In this document: in pieces, positions 34,377 through 42,260 of the stretch
Position numbering within the stretch: position 1 is the first letter of the stretch
Layout: each line of letters begins with the position of its first letter
Assembly: GCA_046156035.1 (NCBI GenBank)
Contig: JBJXEW010000052.1
Location: forward strand, 1-64,000
Direction of reading: 5' to 3'
Source: JAEUIX01 sp046156035
Lineage (GTDB): Bacteria; Planctomycetota; Phycisphaerae; Phycisphaerales; UBA1924
Length of the DNA: 64,000 nt
Program-made: the position numbers and the translations under genes
Notes under the pieces: generated by a model
What the model saw: the letters and a program-made list of their open reading frames with translations, nothing else
What the model was told of the DNA's origin: nothing
Database searches by the model: none

Positions 34377-34999
34377 CTACTGCTGCGTAAGCCGAACTCC
34401 AGGTGCCGGGTTCACTCCCTCATCTTGCCAGAACTTGTACTCCGGCGGGGGTAGTACTCCGATTCCCGACTCATAGAGGGGCAAGATCGCGTTCATGCCC
34501 GCGGCGTCCGATTCCGACAGGGTGAACACGGCGGTGCGGGAGAGCGTCGCTGTCCCGACTCGTGTTGAGCACTCCAGCCGCCAGACGCCGGGCTTCCAGA
34601 CCATTCGGCTCGCAGCCAGTTGACGAAGGCTCTCGCGACAGCGGGTGGAATTACATTCTTGGCGCGGTCCGGAAGTCCGATGCTGAATACGTTGGGAATG
34701 GACGGCGAGAGTTCCTGGATCCGACCGAGCCAACCAAGATCCTGCTTGAACAAGCTGTATCGGACCGGGAACTTCTGGCTCGGCAGCAGGTCCAACGTGG
34801 TGATCGGCATCGGCATGATCAGCTTGCTGACCGGGTCGTAGATTCCCTCGATCGTCAACGGCGTGCGCTCTCCGCCCGGAGAGATCAGTGCGACCTTGAT
34901 GTCCGACAGATTGATCGGCGACGGAGAGGGATTCGAGAAGATGAGCCCGAGCTCGACCAGGGGGAGCTCAATGTGGTGCCGTACCACTGCCTCGGCCAC
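34377..34999 (-). pseudogene. Frameshifted gene of unknown function
   Basis: One protein appears split over two frames. The first part (from ATG 34999) reads ELPLVELGLIFSNPSPSPIN, then NVIPPAVARAFVNWLRAE. The second part, in the next frame, reads MVWKPGVWRLECSTRVGTAT and ends ARPGVRLTQQ-like at 34377 (PAPGVRLTQQ). The switch lies between about 34593 and 34615 and could be a real mutation or a sequencing error. The first half resembles a beta-sandwich. The start lies 4 nt after the stop of the membrane-protein gene 35004-35486, so the two formed an operon. Confidence 0.6.
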
Positions 35000-35003
35000 A
35001 AAC

Positions 35004-35486
35004 TCAACGACGGGGGCCCCCGTGAGGGGGGCGGCGCAGAGTTATCCGTAGTGGCTCTGGGCGTCGGCCGGTAAACACGGCCCCGACGGGCGGGTGTCCG
35101 TCTCGGTACACCTTCGCGTCGTACCTGTCGGAGGCCCATACGTCCGGGACGACGAGCACAAACTGGCCTCTCTCGTCGGTTCTGGCGCCACCCCGCCCAG
35201 CGATGTCCACGAAAGCTCCGGCCACCATCGCCCCCGTGTCGTCATCGACCGTTCCGCTCAGGCGGATTTCGCGGCGGGAGGCGGCGGTGATGAGGAAGGC
35301 TGCGTTGGCCATAACGCTGAGCGCGATGGCGAGGATGAAGCGGTACTGGAGCATGAGCTTGAGCGTCGGACCCGTGACCGGCTTCGGGTTCGACTTGAAA
35401 GCCGCACGCAGTATTCCCGCGACAACGAACAGAAGCAGAGCGGCCAAAGCGAGTGGAGTCGTGACGATCTTGATCACCTCGCCCAC
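35004..35486 (-). CDS. Two-pass membrane protein with carboxypeptidase-regulatory-like domain
   Basis: A 160-residue protein. Two membrane helices (ALAALLLFVVAGILRAAF, then FILAIALSVMANAAFLITAA) occupy residues 10-72. They are followed by a beta-sandwich of carboxypeptidase-regulatory-like/PEGA type (IRLSGTVDDDTGAMVAGAFV, then TDERGQFVLVVPD). It is co-directional with the frameshifted gene at 34377-34999. The topology resembles small envelope-associated effector or anchor proteins, but the function is unknown. Confidence 0.65.
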   Translation of the reverse strand: MGEVIKIVTTPLALAALLLFVVAGILRAAFKSNPKPVTGPTLKLMLQYRFILAIALSVMANAAFLITAASRREIRLSGTVDDDTGAMVAGAFVDIAGRGGARTDERGQFVLVVPDVWASDRYDAKVYRDGHPPVGAVFTGRRPEPLRITLRRPPHGGPRR

Positions 35487-35582
35487 GGTAATCCTCCAAT
35501 CGAGTGCGGGGACGGCCCAGGAGTGCGCGGAGACTGCTCGGGTTCTGAGCTTTCGGCAGGCAGGGGCATGCTACCAAACCAG

Positions 35583-35879
35583 GGCAGGACGCTGTTGGCG
35601 GCTTCAGGTGTTCCGATGCACCAGATCGCGTCCATGCTGGGCCACACGACCCAGCGCACGACGGAGATGCATGCCAGGCGGCGGCCGGAGTTCCTGCGGG
35701 AGGCTGTGGCGACGTTCGACGGGCTCTTTCCCTCTGCACAACCGGCTTCCGCCGCTCCTGCTGCTGGGCAATTGCGCGCCCACCGCGCGCCAAGGGACGA
35801 TCGGGGGGCCTCGAAATGGAAGGCCTCAAACCGGCCGGATTGCCAGGGTTTATGCGGGGAAGCGCGATGGTGCCGTTGA
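35583..35879 (+). pseudogene. C-terminal remnant of a tyrosine recombinase
   Basis: The frame reads GRTLLAASGVPMHQIASMLG, then HTTQRTTEMHARRRPEFLRE, the final His-box and tyrosine-helix region of an integrase, closely similar to the C-terminus of the 22721-23950 integrase. The position of the nucleophile Tyr is changed to His (TEMHARRRPE versus TEEVYAKRRPE). No start or upstream catalytic domain exists. It lies next to arm-type repeats and a tRNA fragment, so it marks the end of a decayed integrative element. Confidence 0.8.
35773..35792. repeat. GCGCGCC arm-type repeat pair with 11-bp period
   Basis: TGCGCGCC (35773-35780) and CGCGCGCCA (35784-35792) repeat the motif and spacing found around the tRNA-Pro fragment at 28.1-28.4 kb. 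Confidence 0.6.
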
Positions 35880-35912
35880 CAGGAATCGAACCTGCGACCC
35901 CATCATTACGAA
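35868..35912 (-). pseudogene. tRNA-Thr(CGT) 3' fragment, attachment-site duplication
   Basis: On the minus strand this 45-nt piece runs from the anticodon loop TTCGTAA, through TGATGGGGTCGCAGGTTCGA, to CAACGGCACCA with encoded CCA. The 5' half is missing. It is the same length and covers the same part as the tRNA-Pro fragment at 28162-28206, supporting a common integration mechanism. Confidence 0.8.
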
Positions 35913-36037
35913 TTCATCGACTCTGTATCTGCTTGCACCCCCTCGACCCAGATTGATGCGGGCAGCACAACGGGGGTGATCCCAGCTGCGGGGGACCATA
36001 ATGTCGAGTGAGCGCTGGCCCAGAACCCCGCGCAGAG

Positions 36038-36922
36038 TCAACCCTCAGACTTGCCGCCAGAGCGAAAGACCTTGCGGCACATTTTGCCTAGGCGGTTGCC
36101 CACCGAGCCGCTGATCCGACGAAACGGGCATCCGCCCGGGCCGTGTGGCACACTGACGAACTGCACCGATTGGTCGGCATCACCCCCGAGCTCCGTCAGG
36201 TACGGATTGACGCAGCCCTGAACGGCGAGCTGTCGTGCAGTATTCGCCTTCTGAATTCTCACAAATTGACCGGAGTGCTTCAACTGCTCAAAGTTGCTCT
36301 GCAGATTGCAGATGAGGGTGGGCAACGGTGTGCGGCGGCCGATCAGGGGCGCTGACGGAAAGCTGCCATTGACAAACCATCCTCGCTGACCAATGGAATA
36401 ACCAAAGTGAGGTGATGTCAGTTTGCTGTCCACCTCGCGCGTGGGGCTGAAGCACAACGCGTCGATGTCTGAGGCCTGCTGCAGCGTGCTCCAGAACCGA
36501 TCCCGAAATTGCTCCGGAGAGGCAGCCGTCGGGCCTTCAAAGATCACGACTAGCGGACGAAACGGTGTCGGAAGCGTTGCTAAGTCCCCAATGAACCTAG
36601 TCATTGCGTAGCCTAGCATGATGGAGGAGTCCCACGTCCCCACTTCCGCATCAACGTGCGCGATTCGAAAAGTGCCCTTCTTGAACGCCGCTTGGGCAGC
36701 GATGCAAACAAAATGAGGAGACTGAACCAGCCCGCGGAACGCCGCTGCCGCAAGGAGCGCCTTGGGGCTGGGGTTTTCCGCATCGGGGGAGTAAAGACGC
36801 TGTGGGCCAGGTACAAGCCAAGTAAATCTTGGCTTGAGTCCTGACGTCTCCAATGAGGTCTCAAACAGGTTTTCGGCGGCGAACGGCTTGGGTTGGAAAT
36901 CTGGATTTGCGTAACTGGTCAT
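36038..36922 (-). CDS. YqcI/YcgG (GntA-like) family protein
   Basis: A 294-residue protein with AAAGGAG 8-9 nt before ATG 36922. It carries the family blocks FVCIAAQAAFKKGTFRIAHV, RFWSTLQQASDIDALCFSPT, SIGQRGWFVNGSFPSAPLIG, LICNLQSNFEQL and the C-terminal QGCVNPYLTELGGDADQSVQ with GGCPFR. The family includes GntA, a heme-dependent N-oxygenase acting on amino-acid-derived substrates in guanitoxin biosynthesis. A similar N-oxygenation here is plausible given the diiron-type enzyme at 41061. Its promoter region contains a perfect palindrome at 36933-36959. Confidence 0.85.
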   Translation of the reverse strand: MTSYANPDFQPKPFAAENLFETSLETSGLKPRFTWLVPGPQRLYSPDAENPSPKALLAAAAFRGLVQSPHFVCIAAQAAFKKGTFRIAHVDAEVGTWDSSIMLGYAMTRFIGDLATLPTPFRPLVVIFEGPTAASPEQFRDRFWSTLQQASDIDALCFSPTREVDSKLTSPHFGYSIGQRGWFVNGSFPSAPLIGRRTPLPTLICNLQSNFEQLKHSGQFVRIQKANTARQLAVQGCVNPYLTELGGDADQSVQFVSVPHGPGGCPFRRISGSVGNRLGKMCRKVFRSGGKSEG

Positions 36923-36932
36923 AGCCCTGCTC

Positions 36933-36959
36933 CTTTGGTGCCACGATGTGGCACCAAAG
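36933..36959. promoter_or_regulatory. Perfect 12-bp inverted repeat (operator)
   Basis: CTTTGGTGCCAC (36933-36944) and GTGGCACCAAAG (36948-36959) form a perfect palindrome with a 3-nt centre directly upstream of, and touching, the ribosome binding site of the YcgG-like gene. A dimeric repressor site or an mRNA hairpin masking the ribosome binding site are both possible. Confidence 0.7.
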
Positions 36960-37053
36960 CATGGGGCATGATCGCATCACAAGCCACTGTCGCATAAGCA
37001 CTTAGGATCGCACAAGCCGTTCGCGTCCCGCAACGGCCGCGACTCGTGGGAAT

Positions 37054-37111
37054 ATCATGGATCCCACGGGTCCCGCGGATCGCAGGAATCATGCGATCCA
37101 TGATGTATACT
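37054..37111 (+). promoter_or_regulatory. Inverted repeat and -10-like box before the 37118 gene
   Basis: ATCATGGATC (37054-37063) pairs with GATCCATGAT (37095-37104). TATACT (37106-37111) follows and lies 6 nt before ATG 37118, the same leaderless geometry as the relaxase gene. The 8-mer TATCATGG of the left arm recurs in the 40935/41061 intergenic region. Confidence 0.5.
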
Positions 37112-37117
37112 CGCGCG

Positions 37118-38260
37118 ATGCCTCTGACGTGGTACAACTGGAGCGAGGACTGGCTCAGGGAGTTCTTCGAAGAGTTTTGCACCACCCGGGCCCGCTCCCA
37201 GTGGCCGAAAGCTCCTGGTGCAGACCCGCTTACGGGGGGGGAGGCCATTGCGGACCACGAGGAGGTCAGGCGCGCGTGCAAGCTGATTCAGCTCACCCGC
37301 GCACGCGGCGAAAGCAAAGGACTGCAGAGGAATGCCCTTGAGAAAACGGTGCTTTCGAAAATAGCGACCGCCGGAGGTATTTTCCTTGACAAGAAAGGGA
37401 CCGAGGTCGGGGCGATCTTTCAGGCGGAACCGAGGCAAAAGACTTGGAGCCACGTTCGGGAGCGCATGCGAGGGGTGTTCTTGGCAATGACCTGCGCCAA
37501 GGCGCTCAACTTGAACTGCTCCGAGCTCAATCTCCAGATCGCCAAAAAAAACTTCCTGGTGGACGAAGCTGCGGACTCGGTGCGAGTGGCATGGGCGACT
37601 CGGATCGCTGACTACTTCTTCGGAGCCGAGAGTCGGTGGTTCGCCTTGGAACGCGCGGACATTGCCTGCCCGTTCGATCTTGCCGAGGCGGCGAGTGAGA
37701 TCAGGTGGCTCATGTGGTCGCAAGCGAGCCCGCGGGAATTGTGGATGGTCTCGGGTGGCTCACCGTTCCTCCAAGTGTCACCAGCTCAAAACTCGCTCTC
37801 TGCAACTGGCGAAGCCACGCGCGACGCGGCCAAGGCCGGAGTGCAGGTGCACTTTATTTATCCGCGTCGCGGTCCGAATCAGCAACTGGTCAAGCAAAGC
37901 GTTGACGCGTACCGAAGGCTGGCGGGGAGCGAGGGCTGCACTGTGCGTGCCGTTGACCCAACGCTGCTCGCCAACGGTGCCCAGAATGAGGAGGAGTGGC
38001 TCGGCCGGTGGCTGCACCCACTCGTCCGCTGTACATTCATTCGAGTGGATAAAGAGGAGATTCTGTGGATGTCACACCCGTGTTGGCAATCCAACAGTGG
38101 AGGTGGGAACCCGTTGACGGTACCGATCAGCAATCGGGGGGTGCAAGACGACTTCGCGAAATGGTTGAGGGTGCTTGAAGCGCAGCCGACCACTACGGGA
38201 AATCCACCTTCCGAGTCGCCAGAGCCGAAACCGCTTCGTCGTGGCTCGCGATCAAAATAA
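37118..38260 (+). CDS. Protein of unknown function in the YcgG/ABC/diiron cassette
   Basis: A 380-residue soluble protein from ATG 37118 (MPLTWYNWSEDWLREFFEEF). Notable segments are FGAESRWFALERADIACPFD, LWMVSGGSPFLQ, VQVHFIYPRRGPNQQLVKQS and LHPLVRCTFIRVDKEEILWM, an alternating strand/helix pattern reminiscent of PLD-like proteins without a clear HKD motif. The C-terminus is low-complexity and overlaps the convergent ABC ATPase gene by 68 nt. It has no ribosome binding site; TATACT 6 nt upstream suggests a leaderless start. Divergent pairing with the YcgG-like gene suggests co-regulation. Confidence 0.7.
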   Translation: MPLTWYNWSEDWLREFFEEFCTTRARSQWPKAPGADPLTGGEAIADHEEVRRACKLIQLTRARGESKGLQRNALEKTVLSKIATAGGIFLDKKGTEVGAIFQAEPRQKTWSHVRERMRGVFLAMTCAKALNLNCSELNLQIAKKNFLVDEAADSVRVAWATRIADYFFGAESRWFALERADIACPFDLAEAASEIRWLMWSQASPRELWMVSGGSPFLQVSPAQNSLSATGEATRDAAKAGVQVHFIYPRRGPNQQLVKQSVDAYRRLAGSEGCTVRAVDPTLLANGAQNEEEWLGRWLHPLVRCTFIRVDKEEILWMSHPCWQSNSGGGNPLTVPISNRGVQDDFAKWLRVLEAQPTTTGNPPSESPEPKPLRRGSRSK

Positions 38261-38885
38261 AACGTGACCGACCCTCCATTGAGCTGATCGTTCGAATCAT
38301 GTTTGCGACCTTCGGCCGGCCCATCTGAGAAACGGATGCCGTGGGCTCATCAAGCAGGATCAGGGACGCATCCCTGAGAGCTGCGAGTCCGAGAGCCAGC
38401 AACTGAGCCTCTCCGCCGGACAAGCGATCGGTGTGTCGCCATCGCGCCTGGTAGACGAATTCCGAAACGCCGAGCCGATCCAAGAGATCCCAGCGCTTTT
38501 GCGGGTCGCGGTAGGTTCCTCCATGATCCGCCCACAGCTGCACCAGTGTCTCGCAGGCCATTCGTGGAGCGAACATTTGTGATGCGCGCTGCGGCACGTA
38601 TACGCACCGGGCGATTCGTGCCACTATATCCCGTGCGGGCGCATCGTGCACGATCACATCATGAGAGACAAGCCGCACGCGCCCCCGAACAATGGGCACC
38701 CGTCCTAGGAGGGCACCGAGAAAACTGGACTTGCCGCTCCCGTTGCCGCCCCGCAGAAGACATATCCCACCGGCTTCAACGCCGAAGGTCTTTGGCGACA
38801 GGAAGGGACTCAGCGGGGCATCATCGCCGTCGTATCCATAGCTGCAATCAATGCCGTCGAACTGGAGGCTATCCGGCATGATCAT
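38193..38885 (-). CDS. ABC transporter ATP-binding protein
   Basis: A 230-residue ABC ATPase. Walker A is GGNGSGKSS (about residues 46-54), the Q-loop is YVPQRAS, the signature is LSGGEAQ, Walker B is LILLDEPTAS and the switch His is in IASHDE. It is the last gene of a minus-strand operon after the permease (17-nt overlap) and the binding protein. It energises uptake by the ABC_sub_bind-type transporter encoded upstream. Confidence 0.92.
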   Translation of the reverse strand: MIMPDSLQFDGIDCSYGYDGDDAPLSPFLSPKTFGVEAGGICLLRGGNGSGKSSFLGALLGRVPIVRGRVRLVSHDVIVHDAPARDIVARIARCVYVPQRASQMFAPRMACETLVQLWADHGGTYRDPQKRWDLLDRLGVSEFVYQARWRHTDRLSGGEAQLLALGLAALRDASLILLDEPTASVSQMGRPKVANMIRTISSMEGRSRFILIASHDEAVSALATRKVDFP

Positions 38886-39849
38886 CGGCTCCTGTGACTC
38901 GCTTGCCGATCAGGCGAGCTCCAGTCGCCAAGAGAATCCACAGCCCGATCGTCGCCGCAGCAGTGTAGGCGTTGAGCATCCCGGGACCGGCACGGCCGCG
39001 GATTTCAAAGCGCATGAGTGTCACGAGCAAGCTAAGCGCGACGATGCTCAGAACCACGAGAGAGGTTGAATCCGACCAACGAAGAAGGGCTCGCACGACT
39101 GTCGTTGTCCAGCTAGGAGGACGAGAGACGGATGGCGCCCCAGCGTGTTGCTTGATCGCCCGCACAGCAAACATGCCCGCAATCCCGGGCGTGATCGCGG
39201 CAATAAACGACACGCCCGAAAAACTGTTCTGAACCGCAAAGCCCGCTCCACCCATGAAGGCAATGCTGTTGTACACGCACATCCCGGCAAACAATGCCCG
39301 CCCGGGGTGAAGTCCGATTGCGACCGCAGCCGCTGGGTCCTGTGTTCGGCGCGCCAGAAGGATGCTGCGACCCAGTCTCGATGTGTCAAACAGGCAGAAC
39401 GCGGCGGCGAGCGCCAACGCAGTCACAAGAAACAGGATGGTTGAGATTTCACTGCTGTTCAGGCCCGTGAGGTGTTTCCACGACGCCGGAGCAGTGGCGA
39501 GGTCGAGCCCCTGCGCAGTCTGGCTGCCGTTGAGATGATAGTTGAGCGAGTATGCGGCCAACGTTACCAAGAGGCCCGCAAACAGCGGGGCGAGGCGAAG
39601 CCGCGACAGCGACCATGTGGCCAGTGACAAGAGCAGCGGCAACCCCCCTGCAAGGAGCACAAACAACGAGAGCCGCCCGGTTGTTGTCGTGGCGTGCGTC
39701 AGCGCAAAATGCACGGCCGTCATGCCTGCCGTGAAAGACGCCTCGATAGTCAAATCGGGAAAGCGCCAATGCTCGAACGCCAAATAGACGGCAAGCATGA
39801 CGAGCAAGATCCACGGCCATTCTGAAATGTAGAGAATGAGCGTAATCAT
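38869..39849 (-). CDS. ABC transporter permease (BPD_transp_2 type)
   Basis: A 326-residue membrane protein with about nine hydrophobic segments and no signal peptide. The blocks RFPDLTIEASFTAGM, LAGLLVTLAAYSLNYHLNG-like and GLHPGRALFAGMCVYNSIAF match permeases of the branched-chain/TrpY type that accompany ABC_sub_bind solute-binding proteins. It lies between the binding-protein gene (24-nt spacer) and the ATPase gene (17-nt overlap). Transporters of this kind import aromatic amino acids or related compounds. Confidence 0.85.
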   Translation of the reverse strand: MITLILYISEWPWILLVMLAVYLAFEHWRFPDLTIEASFTAGMTAVHFALTHATTTTGRLSLFVLLAGGLPLLLSLATWSLSRLRLAPLFAGLLVTLAAYSLNYHLNGSQTAQGLDLATAPASWKHLTGLNSSEISTILFLVTALALAAAFCLFDTSRLGRSILLARRTQDPAAAVAIGLHPGRALFAGMCVYNSIAFMGGAGFAVQNSFSGVSFIAAITPGIAGMFAVRAIKQHAGAPSVSRPPSWTTTVVRALLRWSDSTSLVVLSIVALSLLVTLMRFEIRGRAGPGMLNAYTAAATIGLWILLATGARLIGKRVTGADDHAG

Positions 39850-39873
39850 GGTCTCAGAGGGCAGCGGGCACTC

Positions 39874-40935
39874 CTACTCGCCCACCAGTTCAACGGCGAG
39901 TCCCAGCTCGCGAGCTTGCCGAAGAAATGCTTCGCAGTCGTTCGGGTTCAGCGCTGCCTTTATTGCTTTCGTATTGATGTATAGCTTCGTGTCCGAGAAT
40001 AGTCGAATTGCCGGGCTGCCTCCTGCCGCCCCAAGCGTTTCTGCGGAGCCTAGCATGGCCGCGGAGTCGCGGCCAAGCTGCCTGCCTAGCTGCGCAAAAT
40101 CAACACCGCAGGCGGCTGCAGCACCGGCCGCGACCGATGCTCGGTCGAAGGCAAGAACAAGCAGACCCTTACCGTCTGCGACCTTCACAATTGAGCTCAC
40201 GCCGCTCGCCGCGACATTATCCGGTCCGACTTGAATCAAGCCGACATGCCGCGCGAGCAGCGTCTGCGCGGCGGCTGCGCACTCCTCCGGTCGGGCAACG
40301 GTCGCGATAGCCAGGTCGATCTGCTTGGTGCTGAGCCGTTCACGAAGTAGATCTGCGGCGAGCCTCGCATTGGGCTCCTCCGAATTGGCGACCATTCCCA
40401 CGGTGTTGATCGAGGCCGGGGATCGATAGAGCATGGCCGCTTGAGCCAAGGCAGCAATCCGTTCAAAGTCGAAATCGGAGACGAGTCCGTGCGTGTATTC
40501 AAGTTTGCGAAAGGCGTCGGGAGACCTCCAGCTGGTGGGATCCCTGGATGCGGTTAGCCCGAGAGCTACGGGATCATTTGTTGCGCCAAAAAACAGCGGT
40601 GTTGAACCTGTGCGATTCTGGATGGCAGCCACAATTGCCGGAGTGCCCAAAGCCACAATGGCGGTGGGCCGTTCGGCAAAAGCCGCCTTCGCTTGGGCGA
40701 CGGCTTCCGTCTTGTCGAAATTCGCGTCCCGAATGGCGACCTGAGCGTCCTTGACGCCGGCCTCCAGCAATCCCACCTGCACATTATCCGCAACCGAGCG
40801 GAGAGTAGGGTGATTGCCGAAAAGGAGAACGACCACTCGAACCGGCTTGGGTGAAGACCGTCCGGAACAGGACCAGCAAGCAAGAACTGCAAGTACCATG
40901 AGAACCGCGATGCCCACCCATGTGCGTTTATCCAT
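39874..40935 (-). CDS. ABC transporter solute-binding lipoprotein (ABC_sub_bind family)
   Basis: A 353-residue periplasmic-binding-type protein. The N-terminus is a lipoprotein-like signal (VLMVLAVLACWSC). The mature protein shows the ABC_sub_bind/TrpX pattern: LFGNHPTLRSVADNVQVGL, PTAIVALGTPAIVAAIQNRT, PLFFGATNDPVALGL and VGMVANSEEPNARLAADLL. This family binds tryptophan, tyrosine or similar ligands. It heads the minus-strand ABC operon and is divergent from the diiron-type enzyme gene, with a shared 125-nt regulatory region. Confidence 0.88.
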   Translation of the reverse strand: MDKRTWVGIAVLMVLAVLACWSCSGRSSPKPVRVVVLLFGNHPTLRSVADNVQVGLLEAGVKDAQVAIRDANFDKTEAVAQAKAAFAERPTAIVALGTPAIVAAIQNRTGSTPLFFGATNDPVALGLTASRDPTSWRSPDAFRKLEYTHGLVSDFDFERIAALAQAAMLYRSPASINTVGMVANSEEPNARLAADLLRERLSTKQIDLAIATVARPEECAAAAQTLLARHVGLIQVGPDNVAASGVSSIVKVADGKGLLVLAFDRASVAAGAAAACGVDFAQLGRQLGRDSAAMLGSAETLGAAGGSPAIRLFSDTKLYINTKAIKAALNPNDCEAFLRQARELGLAVELVGE

Positions 40936-40967
40936 GTTCGGTGACCTCCGAATGCGGAAAAGCAGCC

Positions 40968-40996
40968 TTGACGCCCGCTAGGTATCATGGTATCCG
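40968..40996 (+). promoter_or_regulatory. Promoter with overlapping GGTATC direct repeat
   Basis: TTGACG (40968-40973) and TATCCG (40991-40996) are 17 nt apart. GGTATC at 40981-40986 and 40989-40994 forms a direct repeat covering the -10 box, and TATCATGG (40983-40990) is shared with the operator at 37053-37060. A regulator common to both transcription units is inferred. Confidence 0.45.
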
Positions 40997-41060
40997 ATCT
41001 TTCGGCGACGTGGTGGCGAGATTCCACCCGATCGAGCCGCAATTCGCGAGGGTACGTTCC

Positions 41061-41813
41061 ATGCAAACACCAAGATCGTTGGTAGGGGTCTCCGGACCTG
41101 GCGGCGCGTGGCAAGAGTCGGTTGTGCCAGGCGAGTCAATGGGTTCTTTTGAGAGCTGGCTCGCAACTCAACGGGCTCGCGTGCTTAGCCACCGAGGACT
41201 GATGCATCCCGTTCTTGACGAACTGGCCGATCGATGTCGTTCAATGCGATTCCTTCAGGCTTCGTTCAGGCAGATTTACCACATCGTTCTCGGTTTTCCG
41301 TTCCATATTGCCGGCGCTATTGCCACGTCGAGAGACGAACAGCTGTTGCGGATCCTGGTGCACAATCTGTACGCGGAGGTTGGAGAGGCCGGTGGTGAGG
41401 CGCACATCACGATCTACCGTCGACTCCTGCACGCGGTTGGGGAATCCGCACATCGACCGTGTGCGGAGGAGCTGTGGGACGAGACCGTTGCACTGGAGTC
41501 TACATGTGCGCGGCTTTACCGCAGCAGCGACGTCGGTGTCAAACTCGGCTCGCTGTATGCGTTCGAACTGATGTCCGCGCCGATGGTGGAGAAATGGGAT
41601 CGGGCGATGCGGAGCAGCACGTCGCTTGCTCCGCGCGATTTCGAGTTCTTTACGATCCACATCGACATCGAAAAGGATCATGTGGACGACATCGCGCGAT
41701 GCGCCGCACACCATTGGGCGACCGCGGGCTTTGCTGCGTCCTTCGTGTCCTCCAGCCAAGAGGTGATGCTTGCTCTGGAGAAGTTCTGGGATCGAGTCGC
41801 TGAGACTGCTTGA
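41061..41813 (+). CDS. Heme-oxygenase-like diiron (HDO) iron-containing redox enzyme
   Basis: A 250-residue all-helical protein from ATG 41061 (GAGGG 7-8 nt upstream); ATG 41139 is an alternative start. It shows the heme-oxygenase-like diiron pattern: FPFHIAGAIATSRDEQLLRI, NLYAEVGEAGGEAH (Glu and His ligands), then RDFEFFTIHIDIEKDHVDDI (His, Asp/Glu, His ligands). This superfamily includes N-oxygenases, fatty-acid decarboxylases and C-C cleaving oxidases acting on amino-acid or acyl substrates. With the GntA-like protein and the amino-acid-type transporter it suggests a short oxidative pathway on an imported compound. Confidence 0.82.
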   Translation: MQTPRSLVGVSGPGGAWQESVVPGESMGSFESWLATQRARVLSHRGLMHPVLDELADRCRSMRFLQASFRQIYHIVLGFPFHIAGAIATSRDEQLLRILVHNLYAEVGEAGGEAHITIYRRLLHAVGESAHRPCAEELWDETVALESTCARLYRSSDVGVKLGSLYAFELMSAPMVEKWDRAMRSSTSLAPRDFEFFTIHIDIEKDHVDDIARCAAHHWATAGFAASFVSSSQEVMLALEKFWDRVAETA

Positions 41814-42260
41814 ATCAGCCCGCGTGAGATGTTTTGAGTTCTGCAGTCGTCGAAGCCAGGGGTCGCGGGGGCCCGCAAGGCACCAGCGCTGAGAGTGTAG
41901 AGGCTTTTCGCTGCAACCCGGCCCTGAGACAATGTGGCTGATGGCTTGTGGCGAGCAAGTCAGCGGCACGAAGGATTGTCACGCGACGATGACCGGCGGG
42001 TCATCGCCGCTCGGCGGTGGCTCTCGATCGCAGCAAGCCTGGCATGGTTAACCTGGCGCGATCCTGGGGCGGGTTTGATGCCGCGACAAACAGCCGACGG
42101 AGGCCGGTGTCTGCTGTAGGTGCGAGGCAGGGCTCTGAGTTGCCTGCTGCCCCGTTCACGACGATGGTCTGTATCAGAATCCACCCGGTTGCCTCCCCAA
42201 CGCCCTTGCACTGCGAGTCGGTTTGTGCTATGGGCCCTGCGCAACGACTGAGGAGAACCC
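41814..42260. other. 447-nt region without a recognisable gene
   Basis: No frame has coding-like composition or a ribosome binding site. It separates the metabolic cassette from the mobilisable-element backbone and may contain a block boundary. No tRNA-like or repeated sequence is seen. Confidence 0.4.

Noticed and set aside
35868..35912. Functional tRNA-Thr gene
   Set aside because: Only the segment from the anticodon loop to CCA is present; the 5' half is replaced by unrelated sequence.
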